From positions 15,839 to 79,838 of the forward strand of contig NZ_CALUAE010000023.1 in NCBI RefSeq assembly GCF_943913955.1: a DNA stretch of 64,000 bases. The letters are read 5' to 3'. Below, piece after piece: positions 22,607 through 31,109 of the stretch (positions are counted from its first letter, which is position 1; every line of letters begins with the position of its first letter). The DNA is from Mycolicibacterium bacteremicum. GTDB taxonomy: Bacteria; Actinomycetota; Actinomycetes; Mycobacteriales; Mycobacteriaceae. Made by a program: the position numbers and the translations under genes. A model generated the notes under the pieces. It was not told the origin of the DNA. It made no database searches and saw nothing but the letters and a program-made list of their open reading frames with translations.

Positions 22607-25506
22607 GAGAGCACCTCTTCCGGGCTGCGCTGCAGCGGTTTCGGCCACGGCTGCGGCCGGGGCCGCGGGCGCACCTGCAGCGGCCACCAGAACCAGCGCC
22701 CCATCATGGCCGCGATCGACGGTGTCATCAGCGACCGCACGATCAGGGTGTCGAACAGCAGGCCCAGACCGATGGTGCTGCCCACCTGACCGATCACGAT
22801 CATGTCCGACACCAGCATGCCGATCATGGTGAACGCGAACACGAATCCGGCTGCGGTCACCACGGATCCGGTGCCGGCCATGGACCGGATGATCCCGGTG
22901 TGGATACCGGCGTGCACCTCCTCCTTCATCCGCGACACCAGCAGCAGGTTGTAGTCCGCACCGACGGCCAGCAACACGATCACCGACATCGGCAGCACCA
23001 TCCAGCCCAGCGGGATGCCGACGATGTGTTGCCACACCAGCACCGAGAGACCGAATGCCGAACCGAGACTGAGCACGACGGTGCCGACGATGACGGCGGC
23101 CGCCGCGACGGCCCGGGTCAGGATCACCATGATCAGGAAGATCAGGATGAGCGAGGCGACCGCGGCGATCAGCAGGTCGTAGTCCGCGCCCTGCTGCATG
23201 TCCTTGTACATGGCCGCGCTGCCACCGACGAAGATCGTCGACCCTTCCAGCGGCGTGCCCTTGATGGCGTCGGCCACCGCCAGGCGCATCGGGTCGATCC
23301 GCTCGGTACCGTCCTCGGTCAGCGGATCACCCTGGTGGAAGACCGTGAAGCGCACCGCTTTTCCATCCGGTGACATCATCAGCTTCATACCGCGCTGGAA
23401 GTCCGCGGTCTCGAAGGCCTCCGGCGGCAGGTAGAACGTGTCGTCGTTGCGGGCGGCGTCGAACGCCTCCCCCATCGCGGTGTTGTCCTCCAGGTTGGCC
23501 ATGTTCTGGTCCTGCTGCATGCGCTGGGCCTGGTACTGGTTCAGCATGATCTGCTTCTGATTCTTCATCGTCTGGATCATCGCCGGCATCAGGGCCGCCA
23601 TCTGCGGCGTCAGCTGTGCCATCCGTTCGATATCGGGAACCAGTTCGGTGAAATCGTCGCTCATCGTGCTGATTCCGTCGAGGCTGTCGAACACCGACCG
23701 CATCGACCAGCACAGCGGGATGTTGAAGCAGTGTGGTTCCCAGTAGAAGTAGTTGCGCAGCGGCCGGAACTGATCGTCGAAGTCGGCCAGGTGATCTCGC
23801 ACCTCGTTGAGGTTGGCCGAGGTGTCGTTCATCTTGTCGGCCATCCGGCGGGTGACATCGGCCAGCTCCAGGGTGATGCTCTGCATCTTCTCCATCGAGT
23901 CGATGGTCACCTGCATCTCGTTGGCCTGCTGCAACGTGTTGTCCAGCACCGTCTGCTGGAAGTCGTTGTTCATGATCTGACCGGTGCCGCTCTGGCCCAC
24001 CGTGTAGGCCAGCGTGGAGTGCTTGATCGGCTTGCCGTCGGGCCGAGTGATGGTGGTGACCGAGGCGATGCCGTGCACCTTGACCAACGCCTTGGCAATC
24101 CGGTCGATCACCAGGAAGTCGGCCGGATTGCGCAGATCATGGTCGGCCTCGACCATCACCAGGTCGGGGTTCATCTTGGCGTCCGAGAAGTGCCGATCCG
24201 CCGCCGCATAGCCGACATTGGCCGGCACATCGTCGGGCAGGTAGATCCGGTCGTTGTAGGTGGTGTGGTACCCCGGCAGGGTCAGCAGACCGACCAGGCA
24301 GAGCACCATGGCCCCGACCAGGATCGCCCCCGGCCAACGCACGGTGGCGGTGCCGAGTCGGCGCCAGCCGCGGGCGCGGCCGTTGCCCTTGGGCTCCAAC
24401 ACCTTTCCGAAGCGCGTGACGATCGAGATCAGCGCCGGACCCATCGTGAGGGCGGCCGCCACCACGATCGTCATACCGACCGCCAGCGGGAAGCCCATGC
24501 TCTGGAAGTACGGCAGCCGGGTGAAGTGCAGGCACAGCGTCGCGCCGGCGATCGTCATACCCGAGGCGAGCACGACGTGCGCGGTGCCGTGGAACATGTC
24601 GTAGTAGGCGTCCTCGCGGTCCAGCCCGGTGCGGCGCGCCTCCTGATATCGCCCGATCAGGAAGATCGCGTAGTCGGTGGCCGCGGCGATGGCCAGCGTC
24701 ACCACCATGCTGGTCGCGAACGTCGTCAGCCCGAACACCTCGTAGTAGCCGAGGAAGGACACGATGCCCCGGGCCGAGAGCAGGCCGACGAAGACCATCG
24801 CCATGATCACCAGCGTCGTGAAGAACGACCGGTAGATGATCAGCAGCATCACGATGATGATGCCGATCGTCACGCCCTCGATGGTCTTCATGCTGGCGTC
24901 GCCGACGATGTTCTGGTCGGTGGTCAACGCCGCCGGGCCGGTGACGTAGGCCGCGACACCGGGCGGCGCCTGGGTGCCCTCGACGATGTCGCGGACCGTC
25001 TGCACCGACTCGTTGGCCAGCGCCTCGCCCTGATCGCCGGCGATGTAAACCTGCACATAGGCGGCCTTGCCGTCGATGCTCTGCGCACCGGCCGCGGTCA
25101 GCGTGTCACCCCAGAAGTCCTGCACGTGCTGGACGTGGGTGGTGTCGGCCTCCAGCTTGCGCACGATCTCGTCGTAGAAGGTGTGTGCGTCGGCGCCGAG
25201 CGGCTCGTCACCTTCCAGCACGATCATCACCGAGCTGCTGGTGTCGTATTCCTCGAACTTCTCACCGACGTGCTTGGTGGCGATCAGCGCGGGTGCGTCG
25301 TTGGGGCTCATCGAGACCGCCCGCATCTTGCCGACGTCTTCGAGCTGGGGCACCGCGGAATTCAGGAATCCGACGATGACGACCCAGCCGATGACGATCG
25401 GGATCGAGAAGGCCCGGATGAAGCGGGGCAGTTTGGGTCGGGAGGCAGCCGCGTGCCGGGCCGGCGGGATGGGGCCGGTGGGCGCGTCGTCCAGCATGTT
25501 CGTCAT
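22603..25506 (-). CDS. mmpL: MmpL-family RND transporter
   Basis: 967 aa. Twelve membrane helices, two extracytoplasmic domains, and the paired proton-relay Asp-Tyr motifs of MmpL proteins: DY at 278-279 (AIAAATDYAIFLIGRYQE) and DY at 851-852 (LAVGADYNLLLVSRMKE). The second periplasmic domain contains a long helical, Met/Gln-rich coiled-coil region (about 530-690) as in MmpL4/MmpL5. It is partnered with an MmpS immediately upstream (ATGA overlap). MmpL4/5 pairs export mycobactins and drugs in M. tuberculosis; GPL-type pairs export lipids. Which cargo applies here cannot be told, though the siderophore genes nearby make siderophore export a reasonable candidate. Confidence 0.93.
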   Translation of the reverse strand: MTNMLDDAPTGPIPPARHAAASRPKLPRFIRAFSIPIVIGWVVIVGFLNSAVPQLEDVGKMRAVSMSPNDAPALIATKHVGEKFEEYDTSSSVMIVLEGDEPLGADAHTFYDEIVRKLEADTTHVQHVQDFWGDTLTAAGAQSIDGKAAYVQVYIAGDQGEALANESVQTVRDIVEGTQAPPGVAAYVTGPAALTTDQNIVGDASMKTIEGVTIGIIIVMLLIIYRSFFTTLVIMAMVFVGLLSARGIVSFLGYYEVFGLTTFATSMVVTLAIAAATDYAIFLIGRYQEARRTGLDREDAYYDMFHGTAHVVLASGMTIAGATLCLHFTRLPYFQSMGFPLAVGMTIVVAAALTMGPALISIVTRFGKVLEPKGNGRARGWRRLGTATVRWPGAILVGAMVLCLVGLLTLPGYHTTYNDRIYLPDDVPANVGYAAADRHFSDAKMNPDLVMVEADHDLRNPADFLVIDRIAKALVKVHGIASVTTITRPDGKPIKHSTLAYTVGQSGTGQIMNNDFQQTVLDNTLQQANEMQVTIDSMEKMQSITLELADVTRRMADKMNDTSANLNEVRDHLADFDDQFRPLRNYFYWEPHCFNIPLCWSMRSVFDSLDGISTMSDDFTELVPDIERMAQLTPQMAALMPAMIQTMKNQKQIMLNQYQAQRMQQDQNMANLEDNTAMGEAFDAARNDDTFYLPPEAFETADFQRGMKLMMSPDGKAVRFTVFHQGDPLTEDGTERIDPMRLAVADAIKGTPLEGSTIFVGGSAAMYKDMQQGADYDLLIAAVASLILIFLIMVILTRAVAAAAVIVGTVVLSLGSAFGLSVLVWQHIVGIPLGWMVLPMSVIVLLAVGADYNLLLVSRMKEEVHAGIHTGIIRSMAGTGSVVTAAGFVFAFTMIGMLVSDMIVIGQVGSTIGLGLLFDTLIVRSLMTPSIAAMMGRWFWWPLQVRPRPRPQPWPKPLQRSPEEVLS

Positions 25507-25925
25507 GCGGCCTTCACCAGGCAGTAGGTGGCGGCATTCATACCCTCAGCCGTCCTTTCGTCTTTGACCTCGTCATCGACGGTGACGCGGCAGCTGATGG
25601 AGGATCCGTCACCCTGGGCCATGATGTTGGGCATGACCGACGGCAGCGTCGTCTCCAGGGTCAGGGTCCAGGGCAGCGCGACTTCGCCGGTGCGCTGCGG
25701 CTTCCCGTCCAGGTCGGCGTAGTTGATCTTGGCGTAGGAGCCGGTGCCGAAGATCTCGTAGGTGACGACCTTGGGGTTGAAGTTGTCGGCGGTATCGGCG
25801 TCGATCGGGGTGACGATCGCGCCGTCGGAGCCGAACACCGAGCGCAACTGGGACACGGTCAGACCACCGATGACGATCGCGAACACCACCAGGACGGGTA
25901 ACCAGACCCGTTTGACAACCTTCAT
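25503..25925 (-). CDS. mmpS: MmpS-family membrane accessory protein
   Basis: 140 aa from ATG 25925 (MKVVKRVWLPVLVVFAIV). GTG 25949 would add eight residues but MmpS proteins normally open like MxxRVWxPLV. One N-terminal membrane helix is followed by a small beta-rich extracytoplasmic domain with YEIFGTGSYAKINYAD and a C-terminal Cys pair (ISCRVTVDD, ATYCLVK). MmpS is the periplasmic adaptor of MmpL. It is the first gene of the four-gene operon and has a good promoter 130 bp upstream. Confidence 0.9.
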   Translation of the reverse strand: MKVVKRVWLPVLVVFAIVIGGLTVSQLRSVFGSDGAIVTPIDADTADNFNPKVVTYEIFGTGSYAKINYADLDGKPQRTGEVALPWTLTLETTLPSVMPNIMAQGDGSSISCRVTVDDEVKDERTAEGMNAATYCLVKAA

Positions 25926-26051
25926 GATCGACCACACCCATTGCTGCACAACGGTTTCTGCCGTCCGCGGGCATGCTCGAAGACACTGGTCACGATCGGG
26001 CCTTTCAGGTTCGAGGCGCCGCGGTCCACTTTGCGCAGGCGATCCTGAGAG

Positions 26052-26080
26052 AATCTAAGCTTCGAAGTGGATAGAGTCAA
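26052..26080 (-). promoter_or_regulatory. Sigma-A promoter of mmpS operon with palindrome in spacer
   Basis: On the minus strand TTGACT (26075-26080) and TAGATT (26052-26057) are separated by exactly 17 bp. The spacer holds the perfect 8-bp palindrome CTTCGAAG (26060-26067), a plausible core of the operator for the divergent TetR. Confidence 0.65.
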
Positions 26081-26124
26081 TCCGTTTCTGGCGAACGGTA
26101 AGCCTCATCACTAAAGTGGGTTCT

Positions 26125-26778
26125 GTGATTGACAAACCATGCCGCGGCCTGCGCAAGGACGCCGAGCGCAACCGACAGCGGGTGCTGACGGCTGCCCGCG
26201 AGCTGTTCGCCATCAAGGGCATGGAGGCCACTCTCAACGATGTCGCCCACCACGCCGGGGTCGGCGTCGGCACCGTCTACCGCCGTTTCGCCACCAAGGA
26301 GGACCTGGTCGAGGCGATCTTCGAGGACGGTATCGCCGAGGTGGTGGCACTGGCCGAAAAGGCACTGCAGCACGAGAATTCATGGGACGGGTTCGTCTGG
26401 TTCGTCGAGCGGCAGTGCGAGCTCGCCGCCACCGACCGCGGTCTGCGGGAGATGATCTACAGCCGGGCCTACGGCGGTGACCGCGTCGACTGCGCGCGCG
26501 AGGAACTGGTCCCGCTGGTCTACCGGCTCGTCGAACGCGCCCGCCGCGACGGTTACCTGCGCCCGGACATCCAGCACCCCGACACCCCGATCATCGGGCT
26601 GCTGGCCGGCACCGTCAGTGAGTGGGCGGGCCATGTCGAGCCCGAGTTGTGGCGCCGCTACGTCGCGCTGCTGCTGGAGGGCATGCGCAACCGGCCCGAT
26701 ATCAAACCGCTCGGGGTCGATCCGCTCAACGAAGGGCAGATGCACGAGGCCATGCACGGCTGGGACCCGGCGAGCTGA
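26125..26778 (+). CDS. TetR-family regulator divergent from mmpS-mmpL
   Basis: 217 aa from GTG 26125. This start is preferred to GTG 26116 because TAAAGT (26112-26117) is a -10-like hexamer 7 nt upstream and no Shine-Dalgarno is present. The HTH runs from about residue 8 to 60 (RKDAERNRQRVLTAARELF, then LNDVAHHAGVGVGTVYRRF). The C-terminal domain belongs to the group seen in many mycobacterial TetRs next to mmpS/mmpL, as at the M. abscessus mmpS5/mmpL5-type loci. It probably represses the transporter operon until a ligand is bound. Confidence 0.87.
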   Translation: MIDKPCRGLRKDAERNRQRVLTAARELFAIKGMEATLNDVAHHAGVGVGTVYRRFATKEDLVEAIFEDGIAEVVALAEKALQHENSWDGFVWFVERQCELAATDRGLREMIYSRAYGGDRVDCAREELVPLVYRLVERARRDGYLRPDIQHPDTPIIGLLAGTVSEWAGHVEPELWRRYVALLLEGMRNRPDIKPLGVDPLNEGQMHEAMHGWDPAS

Positions 26779-26787
26779 TCTGTCGGC

Positions 26788-28209
26788 TCACCCGTACGCG
26801 GGATAGCGGCCCTCCCAGATCGCGAGTTGCGCCCTGCGGTGTCCCTGGACGATCCGGCTGTGCGAACCGAGCAGCATCGTGGCTGCCCCGTGCGGGTCGT
26901 AGCGTTCCCACGGGTCTGCGCCCCGGATGAACTGCAGCCACCTGTCCTGCACCTCCTCCGACATCCGGCGCGCGGCGGCGTCGGCGCCGGCCAACGCGGG
27001 CGCGGCGTCGAGGTTGCCGAAGACCAGCGGCAGGCACGAATCATGGCAGGCCCCGAACCTGGCGCGCGGGGACGGCCACTGCAGTTCGTAGCGGAACACC
27101 GGGTTACCGCGCTCGGCATGCGCCCGGATGAACTGCTTCGTCGGGGCGGTGAAGTGATAATCGGTGACCATCGCACTCGCGATATCGCGCGGCGCGTCAT
27201 GCTCGGCGCGGTAGGGCGCCAGCACCGCGTCGGTATCGCGTCCGTCCCCGGCAAGTGCCGCCGCCCGGTCCCGCAAGTACCGCTCGGTGAACACGTCGTC
27301 AGCGATGGCCGCGTCGAAGATCCGCCATTCGTCCCGGGTGGTCCCGGCCAGGATCGGGATGCCGGGCATGGCGCGGGTGCGCGCGGTCACCAGCGGGTGC
27401 TCGACGATCACGTCACCATCGACGCACGGATGGAACGGGCCTTGCGGTGGGACGAACCCGGTGTCGATGCCCCGCTGCGCGGCCAGGATCTGCTCGACAC
27501 CGGCGTCCCGGACGTCCGGTAGCTGCGCGGCCACCGCCGCGGCGGCCGCGGTGGACCGGACCCGCTCCAGCCCGCCGCTCTGCAGGATCGCGCGGTCGAA
27601 GAGCTCACACCCGCCGGCCAGCAGCGCCGCGATGGCCACCGCACCGGAGGATTGCCCGGCCACCGTGATCGCACCGGGATCGCCGCCGAAGGCGCCGATC
27701 TGCTCGCGCACCCACCTCAGCGCGTGCTGTTGATCGCGCAGGGCCAGGTTGGTCGAGCCCGGGCCGTGGCGCTCGGGGGCGTACAGCGAACCCAACACCC
27801 CCAGCCGGAAGTTCAGCGTCACCACCACGATGTCGCCGCGGCGGGCCAGCCGCGCCCCGTCGAGCAGCGGCGCCGACCCGTGTCCCTGTGCCTGCCCACC
27901 GCCGTGCAGGAACACCAGCACCGGCCGCCGGGCGTCGTCGACCGCGGGCGTCCAGATGTTGAGCGTGAGGCAGTCCTCGCTCATGGTCAGACCGCGCTTG
28001 GCCAGCCGCTCGGGGGTGATGTCCTGGGGCGCGATCGCACCGAACTCGGTCGCAGCGCGCACCCCGGTCCAGGACGGCGCGGGTTGTGGCGGCCGCCAAC
28101 GGTATTCGCCGACCGGCGCCGCGGCATACGGCACACCGCGGAAGGCGACGATGTCACCGGATCCGTCGCCGCGCAGGGTCCCGTACGCGGTGTACGCGGG
28201 GACGGTCAC
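26788..28209 (-). CDS. Type B carboxylesterase
   Basis: 473 aa alpha/beta hydrolase. GTG 28209 overlaps the stop of the VOC gene (GTGA); longer frames would run into that gene. Family signatures are present: SEDCLTLNIWTP (78-89), the oxyanion-hole HGGG (102-105), the nucleophile elbow GQSSG with Ser187, an acidic residue in GTTRDEW, and a His in FGACHDSCLPLVFGN. It has no signal peptide and should be cytosolic. It is the last gene of a five-gene operon; it could hydrolyse an ester product of the preceding enzymes, but the substrate is unknown. Confidence 0.88.
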   Translation of the reverse strand: MTVPAYTAYGTLRGDGSGDIVAFRGVPYAAAPVGEYRWRPPQPAPSWTGVRAATEFGAIAPQDITPERLAKRGLTMSEDCLTLNIWTPAVDDARRPVLVFLHGGGQAQGHGSAPLLDGARLARRGDIVVVTLNFRLGVLGSLYAPERHGPGSTNLALRDQQHALRWVREQIGAFGGDPGAITVAGQSSGAVAIAALLAGGCELFDRAILQSGGLERVRSTAAAAAVAAQLPDVRDAGVEQILAAQRGIDTGFVPPQGPFHPCVDGDVIVEHPLVTARTRAMPGIPILAGTTRDEWRIFDAAIADDVFTERYLRDRAAALAGDGRDTDAVLAPYRAEHDAPRDIASAMVTDYHFTAPTKQFIRAHAERGNPVFRYELQWPSPRARFGACHDSCLPLVFGNLDAAPALAGADAAARRMSEEVQDRWLQFIRGADPWERYDPHGAATMLLGSHSRIVQGHRRAQLAIWEGRYPAYG

Positions 28210-28712
28210 GGCCGCCCGGTCAGCGGATGATCCTGCGCCATGGCGCCGTTGAGGATCCGGGTCATGAAATCGCGGCCCTTGAAGCTCACCACCTCCACCC
28301 GCATACCGCTGCGGGGGTCGCGCAGGAACGCCACCCCGGCCCCGGTCCGCTCGAGCTCCCACCCCTGGCCCTGTAGCCGGGCGACGTCATCACGCCAGCG
28401 TTGCGCGTAGTAGCCGAGATGGTGCATGCCGCCGTGTGTCGGTTCGGCGAAGATCGAATCGGGGTCGGCGACCACCTCGATCAGTTCCAGATACGGTGGG
28501 CCGCTGGTGGAGAACGCGATCCGGACCACGTTGTCGTCCGGTGATCCGTCCGGGCGGGTGAATCCGCTGCGCATCTCGAACGGCGGCGCCCAGCTGATCT
28601 GCATGGCCGCCGACAGCGACTCCATGGCCTCGGTCAGGTCGGGAACGAGGTGGCCGACGTGGTAGACGTTGTCGAAGGCCGACGCGGCCAGTGTTGCCAG
28701 GGTGGGGTCCAT
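28206..28712 (-). CDS. VOC/glyoxalase-fold protein
   Basis: 168 aa from ATG 28712, one base after the stop of the DUF1214 gene; a longer in-frame start would overlap that gene. Paired beta-alpha-beta-beta-beta units carry candidate metal ligands in VYHVGHLVPDL, GGMHHLGYY and MRVEVVSFKG (His, His, Glu). The family includes dioxygenases, glyoxalases, epimerases and resistance proteins, so no reaction can be named. The tight packing in the operon implies a step in the same pathway. Confidence 0.8.
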   Translation of the reverse strand: MDPTLATLAASAFDNVYHVGHLVPDLTEAMESLSAAMQISWAPPFEMRSGFTRPDGSPDDNVVRIAFSTSGPPYLELIEVVADPDSIFAEPTHGGMHHLGYYAQRWRDDVARLQGQGWELERTGAGVAFLRDPRSGMRVEVVSFKGRDFMTRILNGAMAQDHPLTGRP

Positions 28713-28713
28713 G

Positions 28714-29958
28714 TCAGATCCGGTATCTGCTGCGGATGGCATCGAAGCGTGCGTGTAGTTGGCCGGCCCGCTCCTGTGCGGTGACCCGTCGGGTGTCGGC
28801 GGGCAGCACGGTGTCCAGGTCGCTCAGCGCGACGACGGTGGTGCTGACCTCGGGCAGTTGCCGGCTCCCGATGACGCGCATGGTGAGATAGCCCGCACCG
28901 AACTGCTGGGTGTCGATCCAGTTGTGCACACCGGGATCGTTGTGCGCCATCACCATTCGGACCCTTCCGTCGGCGTCGACGGCCGACCGGCTCGGTGTGT
29001 GGCTCACCGGCCGGTACAGATAGTCCATGCTGTTCCAGAACGCCCCCATGTTGGTCAGCATCCAGAACTCACCGGCGTCGGCGAACTCGAAGATCAGCGC
29101 CTCGTCGGGTTTCAGCTCCCACGGCATGGTGACGATGAGTCGGCCGCGGCGGGCATCGCGCTCCTCGGCCGTGCCGGCGAAGCGGGCGCCGGGAAACACA
29201 TTGGGTTCGGGCTCGCCGAACAGCGACCCGATCTGCAACTCGCGGTCCGGCCAGTCCGTCATCGCCCCGGTGAGGAAGTCGCCGGCCCACTGCATGGCGG
29301 CGATCACATCCTGCGGTGTCGGCACCGGCCGCGGTTCGGCCATGTCGATGCGCTCGATGCTGAATTGCGCCGAGCGTTCCGACCAGGAATCGAAGCCCTG
29401 GCGCATGAACAGCTTGCGCGAACCCGGGGTGGTCGGCAGCCAGTTCTGTTCCCGCCGTTCGCCTCCGACGTAGAGGACGAAGCTGCCGTCGGGCTCGCTG
29501 ACCAGGTCGTCGCCGGTGATATTGGCTTCCGGCGTGTCACCGAAGGGTTCGTGCAGGTTCGGGTGGTCGGCGCCGTAGTAGACGTCCTTGTCGGGCCGCG
29601 GCCCCTGCACGGTGAAGTTGATGAACCGGGCGGTGCCCCGGTCACCGGCTATCCGGTAGACCGACGTGCCGTCGATCCACGCCTGCAGATAGACGAAGTC
29701 GGCGTTGTCGCCGCCGAGCTTGCGGGCCGGGCCGCAGAACGGGTGCACCACGGGGTACCGGGTGTTCTTGGTTTCCAGTGCGAGATCGTAGGCCTGGCCG
29801 AGGTTCTGGGTCAGATAGCGGAACGCGTCGGCACGCTGCAGGGCGTTCGCCGGCGAGGTGTCCTTGAAGGCCAGGTCCCCGGCCGCCTTGAGCCGGTCGC
29901 AGAACTGATGCCACTCCGCGCGCAGCGCCTCGTCGTCCGCGGTGTCACCGAAGGCCAT
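28714..29958 (-). CDS. DUF1214 domain protein
   Basis: 414 aa. The C-terminal part carries the DUF1214 pattern (FWNSMDYLYRPVSHTPSRSAV, then GRVRMVMAHNDPGVHNWIDTQQFGAGYLTMR, in segments). The N-terminal half contains FCGPARKLGGDNADFVYLQAW and FINFTVQGPRPDKD. No signal peptide. The function of the family is not established; mycobacterial members often sit in lipid or xenobiotic clusters. Its ATG overlaps the sulfotransferase stop by one base (TGATG). Confidence 0.8.
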   Translation of the reverse strand: MAFGDTADDEALRAEWHQFCDRLKAAGDLAFKDTSPANALQRADAFRYLTQNLGQAYDLALETKNTRYPVVHPFCGPARKLGGDNADFVYLQAWIDGTSVYRIAGDRGTARFINFTVQGPRPDKDVYYGADHPNLHEPFGDTPEANITGDDLVSEPDGSFVLYVGGERREQNWLPTTPGSRKLFMRQGFDSWSERSAQFSIERIDMAEPRPVPTPQDVIAAMQWAGDFLTGAMTDWPDRELQIGSLFGEPEPNVFPGARFAGTAEERDARRGRLIVTMPWELKPDEALIFEFADAGEFWMLTNMGAFWNSMDYLYRPVSHTPSRSAVDADGRVRMVMAHNDPGVHNWIDTQQFGAGYLTMRVIGSRQLPEVSTTVVALSDLDTVLPADTRRVTAQERAGQLHARFDAIRSRYRI

Positions 29959-31109
29959 CAGCGCCTCGTCTCGATATCGATGCCGAATCTCTGGCGATAG
30001 TCGGCGAATTCGTCGTGCAGTTCCTGCACCGGGATCGGCAGGACGTCGGTGGAGTAGGTGAACTTGCCGTGCCGATCCCCGCGGTTGGTGACCAGGTATT
30101 CCCGCATCGCCCGCTCCGCGTCGGCCGGCAAGCTCAGCCCGGCGAAGTCATAGAAGCCGCCGATGGCGGCGACCGGGTCGGTGACGAAGTCGCGGTAGCG
30201 CACGTGGTGGATGCGCGGGTCGTCGACGAGCGGATCGCGCAGGTAGGCGTGGAAGTTCGCCCGCGACCCCTCGATCGTGTCGGTGGCGTACCGGGTCCAG
30301 TCCAGGGCCCCGGCGAGGCTCTCGTTGATCTGCCCGAACGCCACGATCTGCGAGGCGAGCACCTGCACCGGGTCGCGATGCACCCAGATGATGCGGGCGT
30401 CGGGGTAGGTGTCGAACAGTGCCTGCAGGCGCCGGCCGTGGAAACCCTTGAGCACCCAGCGTTTCGGTGGCCGGGCATACTGGATGTGTTGCAGCATCAT
30501 GCGGTGCAGGGCGTATTGCGCGCGGTGGTCCTGGGCGAAGTTCTGGATTTTCATGGGGACCCGCCACCACGCACTGGGATTGGTGGCGCGGAAGTCGAAC
30601 GCCCAGGTGCGTTCGCATTCGGGCAGCCCGGCACCCAGCAGGTCGTTGTAGGGGTGGCTGATGATCCACGGCGGGATGCGGTCCAGGATCTCGCGCCAGT
30701 CGTCGTCGGCCTGGGCCCGGCGCGGGTCGTCGTCGGCGGCCGGCCCGGGTGGCGGTGACGGGTACATCACCTCCCAGAACCGCAGCGCCCGCGAGTCCCG
30801 GTCCTCGGCGAGCAGCGCGTGCAACAGCGTTGTGCCCGAACGGGGCTCGCCGGTGGCGAACAGCGGGGCGGTGATCTGCTCCTCGCGCAGCGCCGGATTC
30901 GCGTGATCGGCCATGAAGGACAGCCGGCTGGTGAGCAGGCCCGCGATGGTGTGTGCGGCGGCCCGCACCCCGGTGCCGTCGAGTCCGGCGTCGTTGATCC
31001 GGTCGACGACCTGCGCCACCCGCGCGGGCAGGGTGTCGTCACCGAAGTCGTCGAGTCCGGTCGCGTCCCGCGCGTCGGCGATGAGGACGTCGGCGTCCAG
31101 ACGTGTCAT
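29958..31109 (-). CDS. PAPS-dependent sulfotransferase-family protein
   Basis: 383 aa. ATG 31109 overlaps the LLM gene stop (ATGA), fixing the start. The 5'-phosphosulfate loop is ATGEPRSGTTLLHALL (about residues 80-95) and the 3'-phosphate-binding segment is RIIWVHRDPVQVLASQ. These place it in the sulfotransferase-3-like family, abundant in mycobacteria. Expected reaction: transfer of sulfate from PAPS to a hydroxyl of a lipid or small molecule. It sits between an F420-type oxidoreductase and a DUF1214 protein, so oxidation followed by sulfation is a possible order; the acceptor is unknown. Confidence 0.87.
   Translation of the reverse strand: MTRLDADVLIADARDATGLDDFGDDTLPARVAQVVDRINDAGLDGTGVRAAAHTIAGLLTSRLSFMADHANPALREEQITAPLFATGEPRSGTTLLHALLAEDRDSRALRFWEVMYPSPPPGPAADDDPRRAQADDDWREILDRIPPWIISHPYNDLLGAGLPECERTWAFDFRATNPSAWWRVPMKIQNFAQDHRAQYALHRMMLQHIQYARPPKRWVLKGFHGRRLQALFDTYPDARIIWVHRDPVQVLASQIVAFGQINESLAGALDWTRYATDTIEGSRANFHAYLRDPLVDDPRIHHVRYRDFVTDPVAAIGGFYDFAGLSLPADAERAMREYLVTNRGDRHGKFTYSTDVLPIPVQELHDEFADYRQRFGIDIETRR

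Noticed and set aside
23731..25527. 598-codon + strand frame antisense to mmpL
   Set aside because: His/Val/Arg-rich translation without domains; shadow of the MmpL codon pattern.
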